Below are positions 24,554 to 35,632 of a DNA stretch of 64,000 nucleotides, one piece after another. The DNA is from Micropterus salmoides (taxonomy: Eukaryota; Chordata; Actinopteri; Centrarchiformes; Centrarchidae). The stretch is from positions 6,286,104-6,350,103 of the forward strand of contig NW_024040485.1 of assembly GCF_014851395.1 (NCBI RefSeq), read 5' to 3'. Positions within the stretch are counted from its first letter, which is position 1. Each line of letters begins with the position of its first letter. Under the pieces are notes generated by a model, which saw nothing but the letters and a program-made list of their open reading frames with translations, had not been told where the DNA came from and did no database searches. The translations under genes were made by a program, and so were the position numbers.

Positions 24554-25233
24554 CAACCCGTTCTCACTCCCAAGTCGTCACATATGGACGCTTGGTCAAG
24601 AGCCATAATCGTCAGTTTGTGACGCACTAGGGATCCCTTTGACGTCATAGTTCGACGTATTGAGGGAAGCCCTGTTGTGTCAGTTTTTGATGGTAAAGGC
24701 AAGTATGATATTTAAGAGAAAAGACGAAGTAAGGAGGTGATTGGGGTGGATAGAGGGCCAGAACCCGGACCTTGAAGCAGGAGAACAGGGTTTGTGTCCC
24801 GTGCGAAACAAAACATTAAATGTTTTTATTTAGGCGAGTGAGGTAAATTGACATTAATGTTAGTTAACTTAAGTCTTAATTGACATACATAGCTATTTTA
24901 ACCCAAACCATGATCTTTTCCTAACCTTAACCAAGTAGTTTTGTTGCCTAAACCCAACCAAGTACTTTCTGTGCCTAAACCTAACGAAACTGCAACGTTT
25001 CACGACTTTAATTATGCGCGTTTCAACATGGCAATGTATCAAAACGTTACGTTTTATCTTGAAAGTGTAACCGGATATTGCATATTTATTGTTGCTAAGC
25101 GTTACTAACTTGACTGTGGATCCCTAAACGTCAATAATTGATGCAAAAGGGCTACCCAAGTCTTTAAAAAGCGACGACAAAGGGCCTTGACCATGCGTCA
25201 GACATTTGACGAATAGGGAGTGAGACTGTGTTG
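24554..25233. mobile_element. Non-autonomous TIR element, about 680 bp
   Basis: The left end CAACCCGTTCTCACTCCC pairs imperfectly with the right end GGGAGTGAGACTGTGTTG, and the similarity continues inward for about 45 bases (GTCGTCA / TGACGAA and ACGCTTGGTC / GACCATGCGT). A 6-7 bp direct repeat, (G)TTTGAG, flanks it (left copy ends 24553, right copy ends 25239). The interior is rich in CCTAAACCCAACC-type sequence, a feature of a common fish repeat. The superfamily is not clear; the flanking repeat is too short for a firm hAT call. Confidence 0.65.
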
Positions 25234-25239
25234 TTTGAG

Positions 25240-26155
25240 AAACAGCATTCGACGCTAAAGATAGTTTTGTTCAAGTGCCAAAGACCTCTGTCTGTCTGCA
25301 GCAAAAGGAAGCAAAGGACTGTGACACTGTTATAGAGCCACAAAGACCTTGATGTTTCCCTAAACGTAACCACATTGTTTCAGTGCATAAACCTAGGAAA
25401 AACCTTTTTCACAGTGGTGGAAGATCAGGAAACAAACTGTTTACAAACTTTTCAGCAGGTGACATGCAGAAACCGGCAGTAATGGCATGAAGATATGAGC
25501 AGAGGAACAGTGAAGATGGTCTGCCCTGTGCACCTGCACCTGAAGGAGCACTGTTTAACAGCAACCTTTCAGCCATATTGCAAAATAAATTGGGAGAGGT
25601 AAGCCAGTGAGGGGAAATAATGAAAGAAAGAAGGAAGGTTAAAAATGGTCAGAGAAGAAAAAGAAAAGGGAGGATATGAGGACTAGATAGGACAAAAGAG
25701 CAGCGACTGGGGAAGAGTGCACGACAGGAGGTGGGGAGGAGAGAAGAAGAAGCATGTTGACTCCAGCCCTCTCATTATAAAGGTCGTTAGTGGTTCCTCT
25801 CCTCTGGCGGCTGATTAATAACACAATTTAGATCAAAAGCCGCTTAACTCAAGACCTCTGAATTATAGTTTAGAGAAAATAAGGTCATCAGAACGAGAGT
25901 TATGAGGCAGCCCTCTCACTGCAGTGAACACAACTTCCATCTTCAAACAGTCCGATTTGCAAAAGTCTGCAGATTAAAACACATGGGAGGTGTTTCATTA
26001 ACTAAAGCCTTTGTAAAACTTCAAACTCCAAATCTTCAAAACTGAACAAATGTTTGATTAGAAAACAGACTGCTCTTAAACTCACTGAACATGAAGAGAG
26101 AAAAAACTGACAAAAAGGCTTCTCTCTTTGTGTTTTAATGTCTTTATATCATGGG
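25240..26155. other. Unrecognised non-coding DNA
   Basis: Nothing recognised. The small frames have no motif. Confidence 0.5.
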
Positions 26156-26220
26156 TTGTCAACCTATGGCACGCGTGCCAGCATGGGCACACAGTGACAT
26201 TTTAAGTGGCAGGTAGTGGT
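26156..26220. repeat. Fragment of a hAT-like end (GGCACGCGTGCCA)
   Basis: GGTTGTCAACCTATGGCACG followed by CGTGCCAGCATGGGCACAC resembles the ends of a fish hAT family. No matching right end could be placed with confidence. Confidence 0.35.
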
Positions 26221-26624
26221 GGGTGCATATCTTGGCAGGTAGCCTACATCATCTGTTCTGCCGAATTATGCACCCACCTCTTAAGGTCCTTTTCAGACAC
26301 TTTGCTGTGCACATTAATAAAACGTGCTTATCACCACATATTTTTGCTGAACCTCAAGGAATGCCACTACTAAGTAATAAAATATTGACAACTCTGAACG
26401 TTTATAAAATATGTGCTTTGAATCATTTGTCGTCATTGATGGACCCCACAAAGGATATTATAGCATTTAAAAGCAGTATTTGGAGGTGCATGCATTTCTC
26501 GGCAGGCATGCTAAATTCGGCACAACACCTGCTGCAGCGGAACGCTGTGTGTGTGTCTGTGAGTGGGCCAAACTAAAACATTCAATTTTGTGGGTGGATA
26601 CAAGCGGCCCTTCCCAACTTGGAC

Positions 26625-26905
26625 TGATCCTCGTTTTTTTACTGTAATCTCACTCAACGGCGCAGTACACATACATGTAGCAAGATTCATCCTCAGCATT
26701 TAACCCATCCCTTAAGGAAGCAGTGGGCAGCCACAGCACTCGTAGACCAACTCCAGATTGAAAACGGCACTGACTGAAGAACCTACCTAACATGTTTTTG
26801 ATGGTGGGGGAAACCAAAGCACCCGGAAGAAACCCATGCAGACACGGGGAGACCGGGGTTCGAACCCGGGACCTTCTTGCTGTGAGGCCACAGTGCTATC
26901 TAATT
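26625..26905. repeat. Teleost interspersed repeat tail
   Basis: Contains GAAGCAGTGGGCAGCCACAG, then AAGAAACCCATGCAGACACG and GGGGTTCGAACCCGGGACCT, a well-known fish repeat order. The GTTCGAACCC part looks like a tRNA B-box but has no tRNA fold around it. A similar tail is at 29865-29955. Confidence 0.65.
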
Positions 26906-28914
26906 CAGACTAATTCTCACCTCGCTTCAGTTTGATTATTTATTCAGTCCCACCTTTTCCTCTCGTCCTTCTGTCTAATTTCATAAACCTGGCGGCTCAT
27001 TTGATTCTCCCTCTCTCTCTCTCTCTCATTCAGCAGTACACCTGGCTCAGTTTAAATTTTAATTTCTCCTCTCGGCAGTGTTCATTATGTGTGTAATTGT
27101 CCCGTTTCTTTAGTGGCTGACTTTGCCTGCAGCTCACAGAGCCGAACAGAGAGCTGCAGCCAGGTTGTTAATGGCAGCAGACAAGAGCCAGAAGGTTCAA
27201 GAGACTCCCTGACAAACCTGGTTCATTGATTCATTCAACCAGAACAGACCATGGCCGAGACAGATGTTTAAGCATGCTTTTTCATGTTGCCCTCCTGGAT
27301 GAGTGCCATTGCATTAACATTTATTCCTATTAAAGGAATCCATTCTTGTTCTAACCAAAGCTAATACTAGACACATTATGCTTTGTTTAAAACAGAAAAG
27401 AGTCATTGACACAGAGATCACTTCATTAGATTTTGGAAGTGATCTGGATGTGGGACTTCTACAGTTTTAATAGTAATTTAATTTGGATAGGAACTGCGAA
27501 TGAGGAATACAATAAGAAGATGGCATGGGTGGCGATAGCAAAATTATTATATTGACTATATAGACTTTATTATTATAGGAAGAACAACAAGAAAAGTAGC
27601 ATAAAAACACAAAGCTCAGAATTAAGGAGAGAAAAAGTCTTGATGAGGATTATTTAAATAAGGTAAAACAACCAAATAGTCATAAGAGGCAAGTAGATAT
27701 TCAAAGATCAGCAAATACAACAAGTAAACAAACTGTTAGAGGACCAGTTCACATAAATCACAAATGTATCAAATTTTATATAAAAGAAAGTTTCTGGAAA
27801 ATCTCCACATTTATCCCTACTTGTTTAAAGTTATGTGAAGTCTGTGTCTGAGACTTGCTGTGAATGTGTTTATACTTTAAGGCTATAAAACAATAATCAC
27901 ATAAAGCCACAATTGTGTGCCAGTTTCTTTCAGCAGTGTTCAATAGGGGCCGACATAGTTTAACAGGTGCAGTGGACATTTTGTCTTTGAGTATCTTGTT
28001 TTTTTTAAGGAGTAAAACAGAATTATAAAACTGCTTGTTTTGTATCTGAGAACAGATGTCATTTTCCCCTTTAATACCCATTTGGCAAAAAATAACTCAT
28101 ACGCAAATGTGCTTCACTGCAAGAGTTGCAAGTGACTGTTCTACGCATGATAAACAGTTGGCTGCTTTATTTATGATTCAATGAAAGCATTGTTATTGTT
28201 GTTGCCTTAAAAAGAAAAAATATTACTATTATTATTATGTCAACTCAGTGCCTTTGAGTACCTTTGAAAGCACTATATAAATAACATCATTATTTTTAAC
28301 TAATTCACTGATGTTTTATATTCATACATACAGTATGTAAAATGATGCTAACAGGTGGATTTGGCCAGGTCAAATATAAACAAGGTAGGATTTGGAGTCA
28401 GGGTTTGTGGCGCGAGGAGATGCCCGCCTTGATTCCCAGAGCAGAATCGACTGCTGCAATGAGAAAATGAAGGGGTTGAAAGGTGAGGAGGGAATATGCC
28501 TTGTATCTATGTAATGATGAATGAAACGGTAAAGAAAAAGTGACATTGTGTAGTGGTGGGTTAGGACGTTTTGGCTGGTTTGGCCCCTAGTGATGAGCAG
28601 ACTGAAGTTAATAGGAGACAAACCATTAGAATTTGGTCAAATTGCGGTAGGGGTCTAGGTGAAGCTGAGGTGGTCTGAGGAAATCAACTGCCTGTCCTCA
28701 TGTTCCAACTCTCAGCACCCACTGTACACCAAACTATTCCCTCTTTTTTCTTCTTTGTCTGGGTTCCTTCAGTTTTAAGGTTTACCCAGAGTTTAGTATT
28801 AGCTGGAGCTTTTCCTTGCTTTTTCAAAGGTTGGATGTTAAAAGGCTCTCTAATACTGAAAGAGTGTTTAATAGCTGCACAAATAAACCTGACTTGATTT
28901 AGATTTTAAAAGAG
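26906..28914. other. Mostly unrecognised non-coding DNA
   Basis: A (CT)n run lies at 27009-27028. The short segment AGCACTATATAAATAACATC near 28270 resembles a LINE tail signature. No gene can be supported. The block 27030-27240 is repeat-free. Confidence 0.45.
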
Positions 28915-29104
28915 GAGAGAGACAGAGAGAGAGAGCTTGTGCCGCAGCAGGTCGAGAGAAACCCTTCACATCATATTAGCAGCCAGTTCAGCTCCGCTTT
29001 CACTTCTCATCTGGGATTCCTGCCTTTCCCCATGCTCTGTTTAACGCCTCAACTATTATCAAATCATTAATTAAGGCTGCATCAAATCAACTCCCACAGA
29101 GCCC

Positions 29105-29108
<4 letters not shown>
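28915..29108. other. Short (GA)-rich tract and unique DNA
   Basis: Begins with a GAGAGACAGAGAGAGAGAG tract; the rest is unique, with AATCATTAATTAAGG near 29064. No coding signal. Confidence 0.4.

Positions 29109-29141
<33 letters not shown>
29109..29141. repeat. (TG)n microsatellite
   Basis: Uninterrupted TG dinucleotides, about 16 units. Confidence 0.95.
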
Positions 29142-29146
<5 letters not shown>

Positions 29147-29864
29147 CTACTCTGCAGCTCTCAAAGCTACATACAAAAAGGTCTCCATGTTGAGCTCTGC
29201 TGTTCAGAGCTCACTGATAGAAAGCTCGACTTCTCCGTGGGGGAAATGTTGTTAAATTATTTTATAGTGTACGCTGAATTAAACATGACAGGGTTCCCTT
29301 TTCTGAATACATATTAGCAACAACAACAACAACTGCATCAGCTTGTCCATACTGACAGGCTGTGTTGAAGATAAAACTGTAATGCTGGTGGCAATCCATG
29401 ACCTGACATGTCTTGTCCATGTCTGCTTAGCTGTTTGCAATGTATTATTTATTTGGAACATTTCCAGTTTCCTTCTGGCGTCTAACTCTTTGTAGACGAC
29501 GTTTGATTCTTTATTGTGTCGTCACGCCTAAAATTTGTCTGACCTATTTATGTATGAATTTATTTTTCAGGGACGATGCCAAAAGAAACACATTATAACA
29601 GCTTACAACAGCAGATGTGTTGCATGTAGAGTTTCTAGCAAAGGCTTATTTGCGACACCTGTACCTGGTTAAGTGACACGGAGAAACCATTTTACTTTTC
29701 ACTGTACATATATTTTCAAATTGTCCCATATAAATTAAAATGCTTACAAAATGGGGTCTTTATCCTAGAAATTACCTTGGTAATCCCTCAAAACTGAAAT
29801 GTTCTTCAGTAAATAAATGTGACAAAACTTAACCAGTCACACCTAAGGACAATTTTTAGGGTCA
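29142..29864. other. Mostly unrecognised non-coding DNA
   Basis: An (AAC)n-like tract lies near 29319-29334. The TTTATTTTTCAGGGACGATGC segment near 29560 resembles a fish repeat opening. No gene supported. Confidence 0.4.
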
Positions 29865-29957
29865 CCAATCAACTGCATGTCTTCGGAGCGAACATTTGAA
29901 CTCCACACAGAAAGGCCGGAGCAACAGGCGCTATCCACCGGACCACCGTGCCACCCC
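29865..29957. repeat. Teleost repeat tail
   Basis: Contains GAACTCCACACAGAAAGGCC and GGACCACCGTGCCACCCCGC, characteristic of the same kind of tail as at 26800. Truncated copy. Confidence 0.6.
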
Positions 29958-31684
29958 GCTCAAGACATCCTGACAATCCTTAAATAGAAACGAAGGCAAC
30001 TTGGCAAACAGAAGGGAAGTAAGGTGCATACAGCTAGATGTTTTGACATGAAAAAGCTTTGTGGTGAAGTTAACTGTACTTCACAGTTAAATTTTTAATG
30101 CCCACTGACACTGTAAGTAGGCTTAATTTAGAAAACTTCACATTTCCAAGTACCGCAAGCAGTCATCTGTCTGCATTTAATTAGCTGGAGAGGACAGGCC
30201 ATGCATTATTGTAAACATCTGACAGTGAACAGTACCGCTTGCTCCCACAGCTGAATCAGTTGGGGAAACGTGATCCACTGGGATGGGAAATGGTTTGTCT
30301 GCTCCACACAGCCTGGATGCTGTGATGAGACGCTGCATGTAGAAAGTGTTGCCCTTCAACAGACCACACAGACATTCTGTCAACGTGACGGTGTACTAAA
30401 ACTCAAAACATTTGTCATCACAGCAATAAACAAACTCTCTCCCCCTTTCAGCTCGTTTCAGTGTCATGCCTTACACGCTGAGCAAGAAGCAAAAATGAAA
30501 GATAATTACAAGCTTTGACGTAAAAATGGATACATGAAATCTCCAGCTGCTGACATCTTCTTACACAGTCTACAGTTATACAGTATACTGTATTATTCCC
30601 ACCTGAGAAAAAGAACTTTCACTATGGAATAAAACCGCAGTGTTACTCACATCACAAATACAGCAGGTCTTGGTGAGCTAGAAAGTAAGCTGAGCGAAAC
30701 TTGTTTAACGTTACCCTCCACAGTCATAGCTGGAATAGTGTTTGAACATATGAATATTTGCCACTATATTATTATTATGGCATTACTACCTGCAGCACCA
30801 ACTATAGGCCTACTGAAGGCTAATAATTCTAATTCGCATTTAAACGTCCTCGTTGTGCAAACATTATAACGTCACCGACAGGAAAGGAGGAGAAGACAGC
30901 AAGCAATCCTTCTGTACCTCCGTTTCAGGAGAAACCAAAGTCTGAAAGTCCGGACCAAACGAGGTAGATGTGAAAGCCCCCTCTGATATGTTTTATCCAG
31001 AAAAAAGTCCTGTTACCTTGTTAAAAATTCTTAAAATAACATATAATCCTTCTCCCCCTAGGAACCCCCCAAATCTATGAATAAGCATTTAAGCATTTCT
31101 AATGTTTTACTACTGGACACAATGCACAGTGAAGCTGAAACATTCAACTGAAGTGACGAGAATCCAAACACATTTTTGAGTGGAGGGGGACTTTCAGCTC
31201 AAGCAAGCTGGTAGGACTGGTGCAGATGTTAAGTTTTAACATTTGTAAGTGAAAAACAGTTCCACCTGCAAAGGTAGTTTAATGGCGTTGTAGTTTCTCA
31301 AGTCTGTCGCTAGATGTTATTAAAGAGCACCTTAACGGCAGCTTAAAGATGTTTTTGGTGACCTCCAGTGATTTAAACTCTTACTTTGCTGCAGTGATGT
31401 AGAAATGTACTCTGCAAAGACTTACTGTAAGCTACTCATTAAAGAGCCACATCTTACTGATGACACCTTTAAACTATACTACAGGATGTAGCTGTAGTAA
31501 AGGAGGCTGCATTTTCAGGACCCGAAGTCCTAGGACTGCATTGCTAGTACCCTAGCTTTTTGTGACAGTGCCACCAAGTGAAGTGATGTGGGTCATGCAC
31601 AGAGGAAGTTAACCCTATCGGCTGTGAGGGCTGTCAACACCTTTAAGACCAACATACATAGCAAGCTAGCTACTCACATAGTTT
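29958..31684. other. Unrecognised non-coding DNA
   Basis: No gene, RNA or repeat recognised. Confidence 0.5.
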
Positions 31685-31795
31685 TCTATCTCTGGTCCAC
31701 ACTCCAGGACAGTAGGAAATACCATTGAAGTTGGATACCAATTGCTGTGAAACACCAAGAAAGAAGAAGAAGACGAAGAAGAAGAAGAAGCTAGC
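31685..31795. repeat. Short teleost repeat with (GAA)n tail
   Basis: Contains GGTCCACACTCCAGGACAGT, then GCTGTGAAACACCAAGAAAG and a GAAGAAGAAGAAG run (about 31762-31790). This is a common fish repeat that ends in GAA repeats. Confidence 0.65.
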
Positions 31796-31954
31796 TACTC
31801 ACACTTTGGATATTTAATGTTAAGTTTTCTGACACCAGACTTGTTTTTAAAATTAAACAAGCAAAACACTGATTAACATTACACACTCTGATTGTCGTCC
31901 ATCTTCTTCATGTTTCTAATTCAGTAGGTGGTAGTTTCACAGAAAACTTGGGTC

Positions 31955-32010
31955 CTCAAAATGTGGTTCTGGTCCTAAGAGCGCTGTTCTGACCAGAACC
32001 ACATTTTGAG
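31955..32010. repeat. Perfect 20-bp hairpin with 16-base loop
   Basis: 31955-31974 (starting CTCAAAATG) is the exact reverse complement of 31991-32010 (ending CATTTTGAG). No mismatch occurs in 20 pairs. The flanks do not extend the stem. It is not inside an element I recognise. Confidence 0.85.
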
Positions 32011-33002
32011 CAGAGGCTAACTCAAAACAACCCTGATGACATCATTAGATGATTTTCTCATACTTAAAACTCCTTTCAAAACCACAGATGGCATTAAACC
32101 TCTTGTCTCAAGCTAATTAGTAACCCCCGATGATGAGTGACCTTAACTTCTTGTCAAAAATTGGTGGATTGCCACCCTAATCTGAATGAGAGAAACTTTT
32201 CATAATCAAAAACTCAAGAAGTTAGAATCTAAAAATAATCAAATATACAACAAAATCTGAAGCGTTACTCAGAGCATCTCCTCTGTCAGTCACACTAACT
32301 AACAACCAATCAATAAGAAGGAGGATGAAGAGAAAGATGGGCATAATCTCAATAACAACTGAGAACCGATTCAAGTCTCCTTTTCTTAGGTTCCTTATCA
32401 TCCGATGATAGTGACCATCTGACGAGATGAACATTTACAAAGATGGAATGCATTAACCAGGCTATTAGCAGAGTGGCTCTGACAAAATGTTCCTCTTTAA
32501 TCTGTTCGTGTTTTGTCAATGTCGCCGCATCCTAATAGAGAGGAAATTGACATAAATGGTCCAATTAGAGCCTTTTATGTAGCATTTAGCTCTTTTATGT
32601 CTGTATTGGGTGGAGAACAAAATGTCTGAGTGCATTTGCAGAATTTAAAATAGAAGTCCTTCACATTAAAGTGCATTATCTGAACTACATAATTAGGTGG
32701 CAACAATATCAACTTTTTTATTATTAATGTTATTATTTTTCATGCTTAACTTCCAAGCGCAGAAACACAAACAGACAGGAGAACCCTTTTTAAATAACAG
32801 GTTTATTTTAGCTAGATATATTCTATCTCTATATATTCTTTTGTCACTTTCTTTGTGATGACCCACAGTGGATCAGTCATATTGTACTATCACCTTTTTT
32901 GATGTCCATATAAATTGTTTTGTGTTAATTATGAATCTGATTTCATTTAAAAAGAAAAGATAAACACATCTCATGTAACTGCAACCACTCATGTGTTTAA
33001 AG
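32011..33002. other. Non-coding DNA, partly a candidate conserved block
   Basis: The part 32440-32720 is repeat-free and rich in AATTAG/TTAATC-type cores. Nothing proves function. Confidence 0.35.
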
Positions 33003-33184
33003 TGGGGCTGTCAGCATTAACGCGTTAATTGAGATGAGATTAATGACCGATAATAACGCGTTTTAATTGTTAATCGCGTATGACAAATATTCTCATTTTA
33101 CACCATCACTGGTGCTGTTAACAAAGAATCTTTGCTAAAAAGATCTTTGGCTGCTACTATTTTGAACCTTCAATGCACCCTTAC

Positions 33185-34001
33185 TGTCAGGATTTGGTTG
33201 TGTGTTTCCTGTTTGGTCTGTTTTCACAGGTTTGGTTCTTGTTCTGTAAGCTTTATTTGATCTTGTCATGTTTGGGGTTTTGTAGCTTAATCTAGTCTTT
33301 TGTTCATTCGCATGTTTAAGTTTCTTAGTATCTGTCTTGTCTCTTATCTTGGTTCTGTATTTTAGTTCTTGAGTCTTGTGCTTTAGTTCATGTTTAGTGT
33401 TTTTCCTGGTCTGTGTACTAATATTTTTTATAAATTTGGTCTGTGTCTTCGTCCTTAGTCTTATGTCTCCACGTTTATTGTAGTCCTGTCTCCTGTTTGG
33501 TCCGGTCTCTGTCCATGCCCTGATTTTGCAGTACTTCCAAGCTTTGTGTTTTACTTTGGTAGATCGGTCCTTGTGTGTTCCCGAGTACTTTACTTCCTGT
33601 TTTATTTTGTAATCTTCGGTTCCTGGTGTTCTTGTCTAGCTTTGTTCCTGTTGTTGATTACCTGATGTGTTTCAGCTGTGCTTCCCTCTCTGCTTGTTAG
33701 CCTGTGTATATATTGTCCACAGTGGTGTTCAGTGTTTGTGATGTCCTTGTCTGTGTGGAGTGTTCTGTCCTGTATCTACACTCGTGGATTTATCAATGGT
33801 TTGTAGCTTGTTCCTTTGTTTTGGATTTTTCCCTGTGGATTATATTTTTGTTTGGAGTAACTTTTGTTTGGCCACTGAGCTCCCATTGTAAGCCCACTTT
33901 ACTTGGTTAATAAATCTTTGTTGGACTGCAATTCCATCGCCTCTGTCTGCATTTGGGTCCACTCCTCTGTTTCCTGCTGCTGCACTCAACTGCCCCTGAC
34001 A
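33185..34001 (+). mobile_element. LTR of the solo-LTR family, nested in the hAT
   Basis: Begins TGTCAGG and ends CCCTGACA. AATAAA near 33908-33915 is followed by a short tail containing CTGCATTTGGGTCC, matching the reverse complement of the tail at about 1450 (GGACCCAAATGCAG). The flanks CTTAC and TTAAC are only similar, so the target duplication is imperfect or lost. Its position within the hAT shows that it is younger than the hAT. Confidence 0.65.
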
Positions 34002-34084
34002 TTAACTTGTCATGTCGCCACAGACACTTCCTACCTCCTGCTGCACCCATGGAGATAAACAACAACACATTCCCAGACGGCTCC

Positions 34085-34162
34085 GTTGACAAGTCAAAAG
34101 CAGTATGCACCTTGTGTGAAATGGAATTAAAATATCACCAAAGCACTTCGAGCTTAAGCTAA
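34085..34162 (+). pseudogene. BED zinc-finger relic of a hAT transposase
   Basis: The frame reads VDKSKAVCTLC, then EMELKYHQSTSSLS and a stop at 34160. The C-x2-C pair and YHxSTSSL tail are the pattern at the start of BED fingers in ZBED/hAT transposases, which bind the element's ends. The downstream histidines and the whole catalytic RNase H-like domain are absent. The frame is open upstream only through LTR sequence, so any joined product is an artefact. Confidence 0.6.
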
Positions 34163-34632
34163 TGTTACCATCAACGAGCTAAGCATACAGCTAATCAGGT
34201 TAATGCTAGTGGACTGAGTATATAACTAGCACAATTTTGAGTGCTAGTTATATACATCGTCATCACAGGGAACAATTGATTGAAGTATGAAACGGAGAAA
34301 GCAGTCAAAGTGAAACTCTTACTTAAAGCAAGTGCTGTCTCATTGGTTTCAACTGAATAAAAAAATAACGTAGCTATGGAGTATTTTGTTTGTTATGCAC
34401 TTAATAATGTGTGTACATTTTGCTGTAGAATTTTTGAAAGCAAGCTTAAGGAAGTTTAGTCTCGTTGCACATCTTTGGATTTGAAATAATCAAATAAATA
34501 AATTTTAAAGTCAGGTTCAAAAATTACATTACAGACTCAAAACAGTTAAGATAGATCATAATAATAGCATTTCAATCATCAAAACATGCGATTAATCGCG
34601 GTTAAGAAAAAATTCATCGTCTGACAGCCCTA

Positions 34633-35632
34633 ATTTAAAGTTGAATGACTGTAGCTGGTCCACAGTCCGGTGTACCAACTGCATCAGCTCTCAGGTGTTT
34701 TCACATTGACACAATGCCTGCCCTGTTCCTGGGTTCATCACTCACTCAACAAAGGATTAGATGACTCAGATTTGACCTTGATAAACGATGAGAGAGAGAG
34801 AGAGAGAGGGAATCAATTTGTGTGCATGATGTCCCAGAGGAGCTCCATTCACCAGATGAACACACAGCTTCACTGTTCCGTCTGCTCACTCTATTATTTC
34901 CACACAGACACCTGGGCGGCTGATATGTCGGACAAAAACAACCTTTATTCTTCTCCTTCTCGCTCCTCTCGTTCTCTGTTGCTTTTTCATTCTGTCCATG
35001 TTGGAGTACGTTACATGAACGTTGGCTGACTGTTCCAAACACCTCTTTTTTTACCCTCATATCTTTGTTCTTCTCACTGTTTGAAGGTGAGACACCCTCT
35101 CTTGTTACCTTCCACTATTTCCTTCATCTTTTTCTTTCTCTGCCTGTCTCGTTCCCTCTTGGTTGCAACACATCACTGTGCCTGACAGCAGTTTGAATAC
35201 AATGAAAGTCTTTGTTGTCTGTCTGTGGTGGTTGTAGCCCTGCTTGGGTTGTAGTAACCTCACCAGGAGGAAGTGAGATGCAGCTTGACACACACAAACA
35301 CACAAATTATCATTCGTGAATCTGGATCAAAAAGAACATAGTCTGTCTAGCTCCACCAAATGTTTTAAAATATATTTTGAAATACATTACAGGAGAGTAC
35401 TGGACCACCACTTCCTTACGAACAGCGCAGTATGAGTTCCTTCATTGAAAGAACTGCCATTTTTCTAAAAGCTTAATTTAACCTTTGCCCTGGTGAAATC
35501 AGTCTCTAAATATCTTTCTAAAAAAGGAGGAGCTGTGTGATTAGGTGGCAGTATTCCTCAATAAATTTATAGGATTATAATGATCACTCACTTCGGGTGG
35601 ATTTGATGTTCCCTTTTTGACACAAAGTACGC
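34633..35632. other. Unrecognised non-coding DNA with (GA)n
   Basis: A GA run lies at 34790-34809. The overlapping frames at 34670-35060 are on opposite strands and low in evidence. Confidence 0.45.

Larger units (their letters stand above)
33003..34632 (+). mobile_element. hAT element with BED-finger relic and nested LTR
   Basis: The ends TGGGGCTGTCAG and CTGACAGCCCTA form a terminal inverted repeat. Flanking 8-bp direct repeats, GTTTAAAG (32995-33002) and ATTTAAAG (34633-34640), match at 7 of 8 positions. Subterminal AACGCGTTAATT and GATTAATCGCGG pieces are typical of this fish family. An LTR occupies 33185-34001, leaving about 0.8 kb of hAT. Inside it, 34085-34162 reads as a fragment of the BED zinc finger that starts hAT transposases. 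The catalytic part is missing, so the copy cannot move by itself. Confidence 0.75.

Noticed and set aside
26830..26880. Possible tRNA gene (GGTTCGAACCC)
   Set aside because: Only a B-box-like piece is present; no cloverleaf can be drawn. It is part of a common repeat tail.
29108..29317. Frame starting with alternating Cys-Val
   Set aside because: It is a translation of the TG microsatellite.
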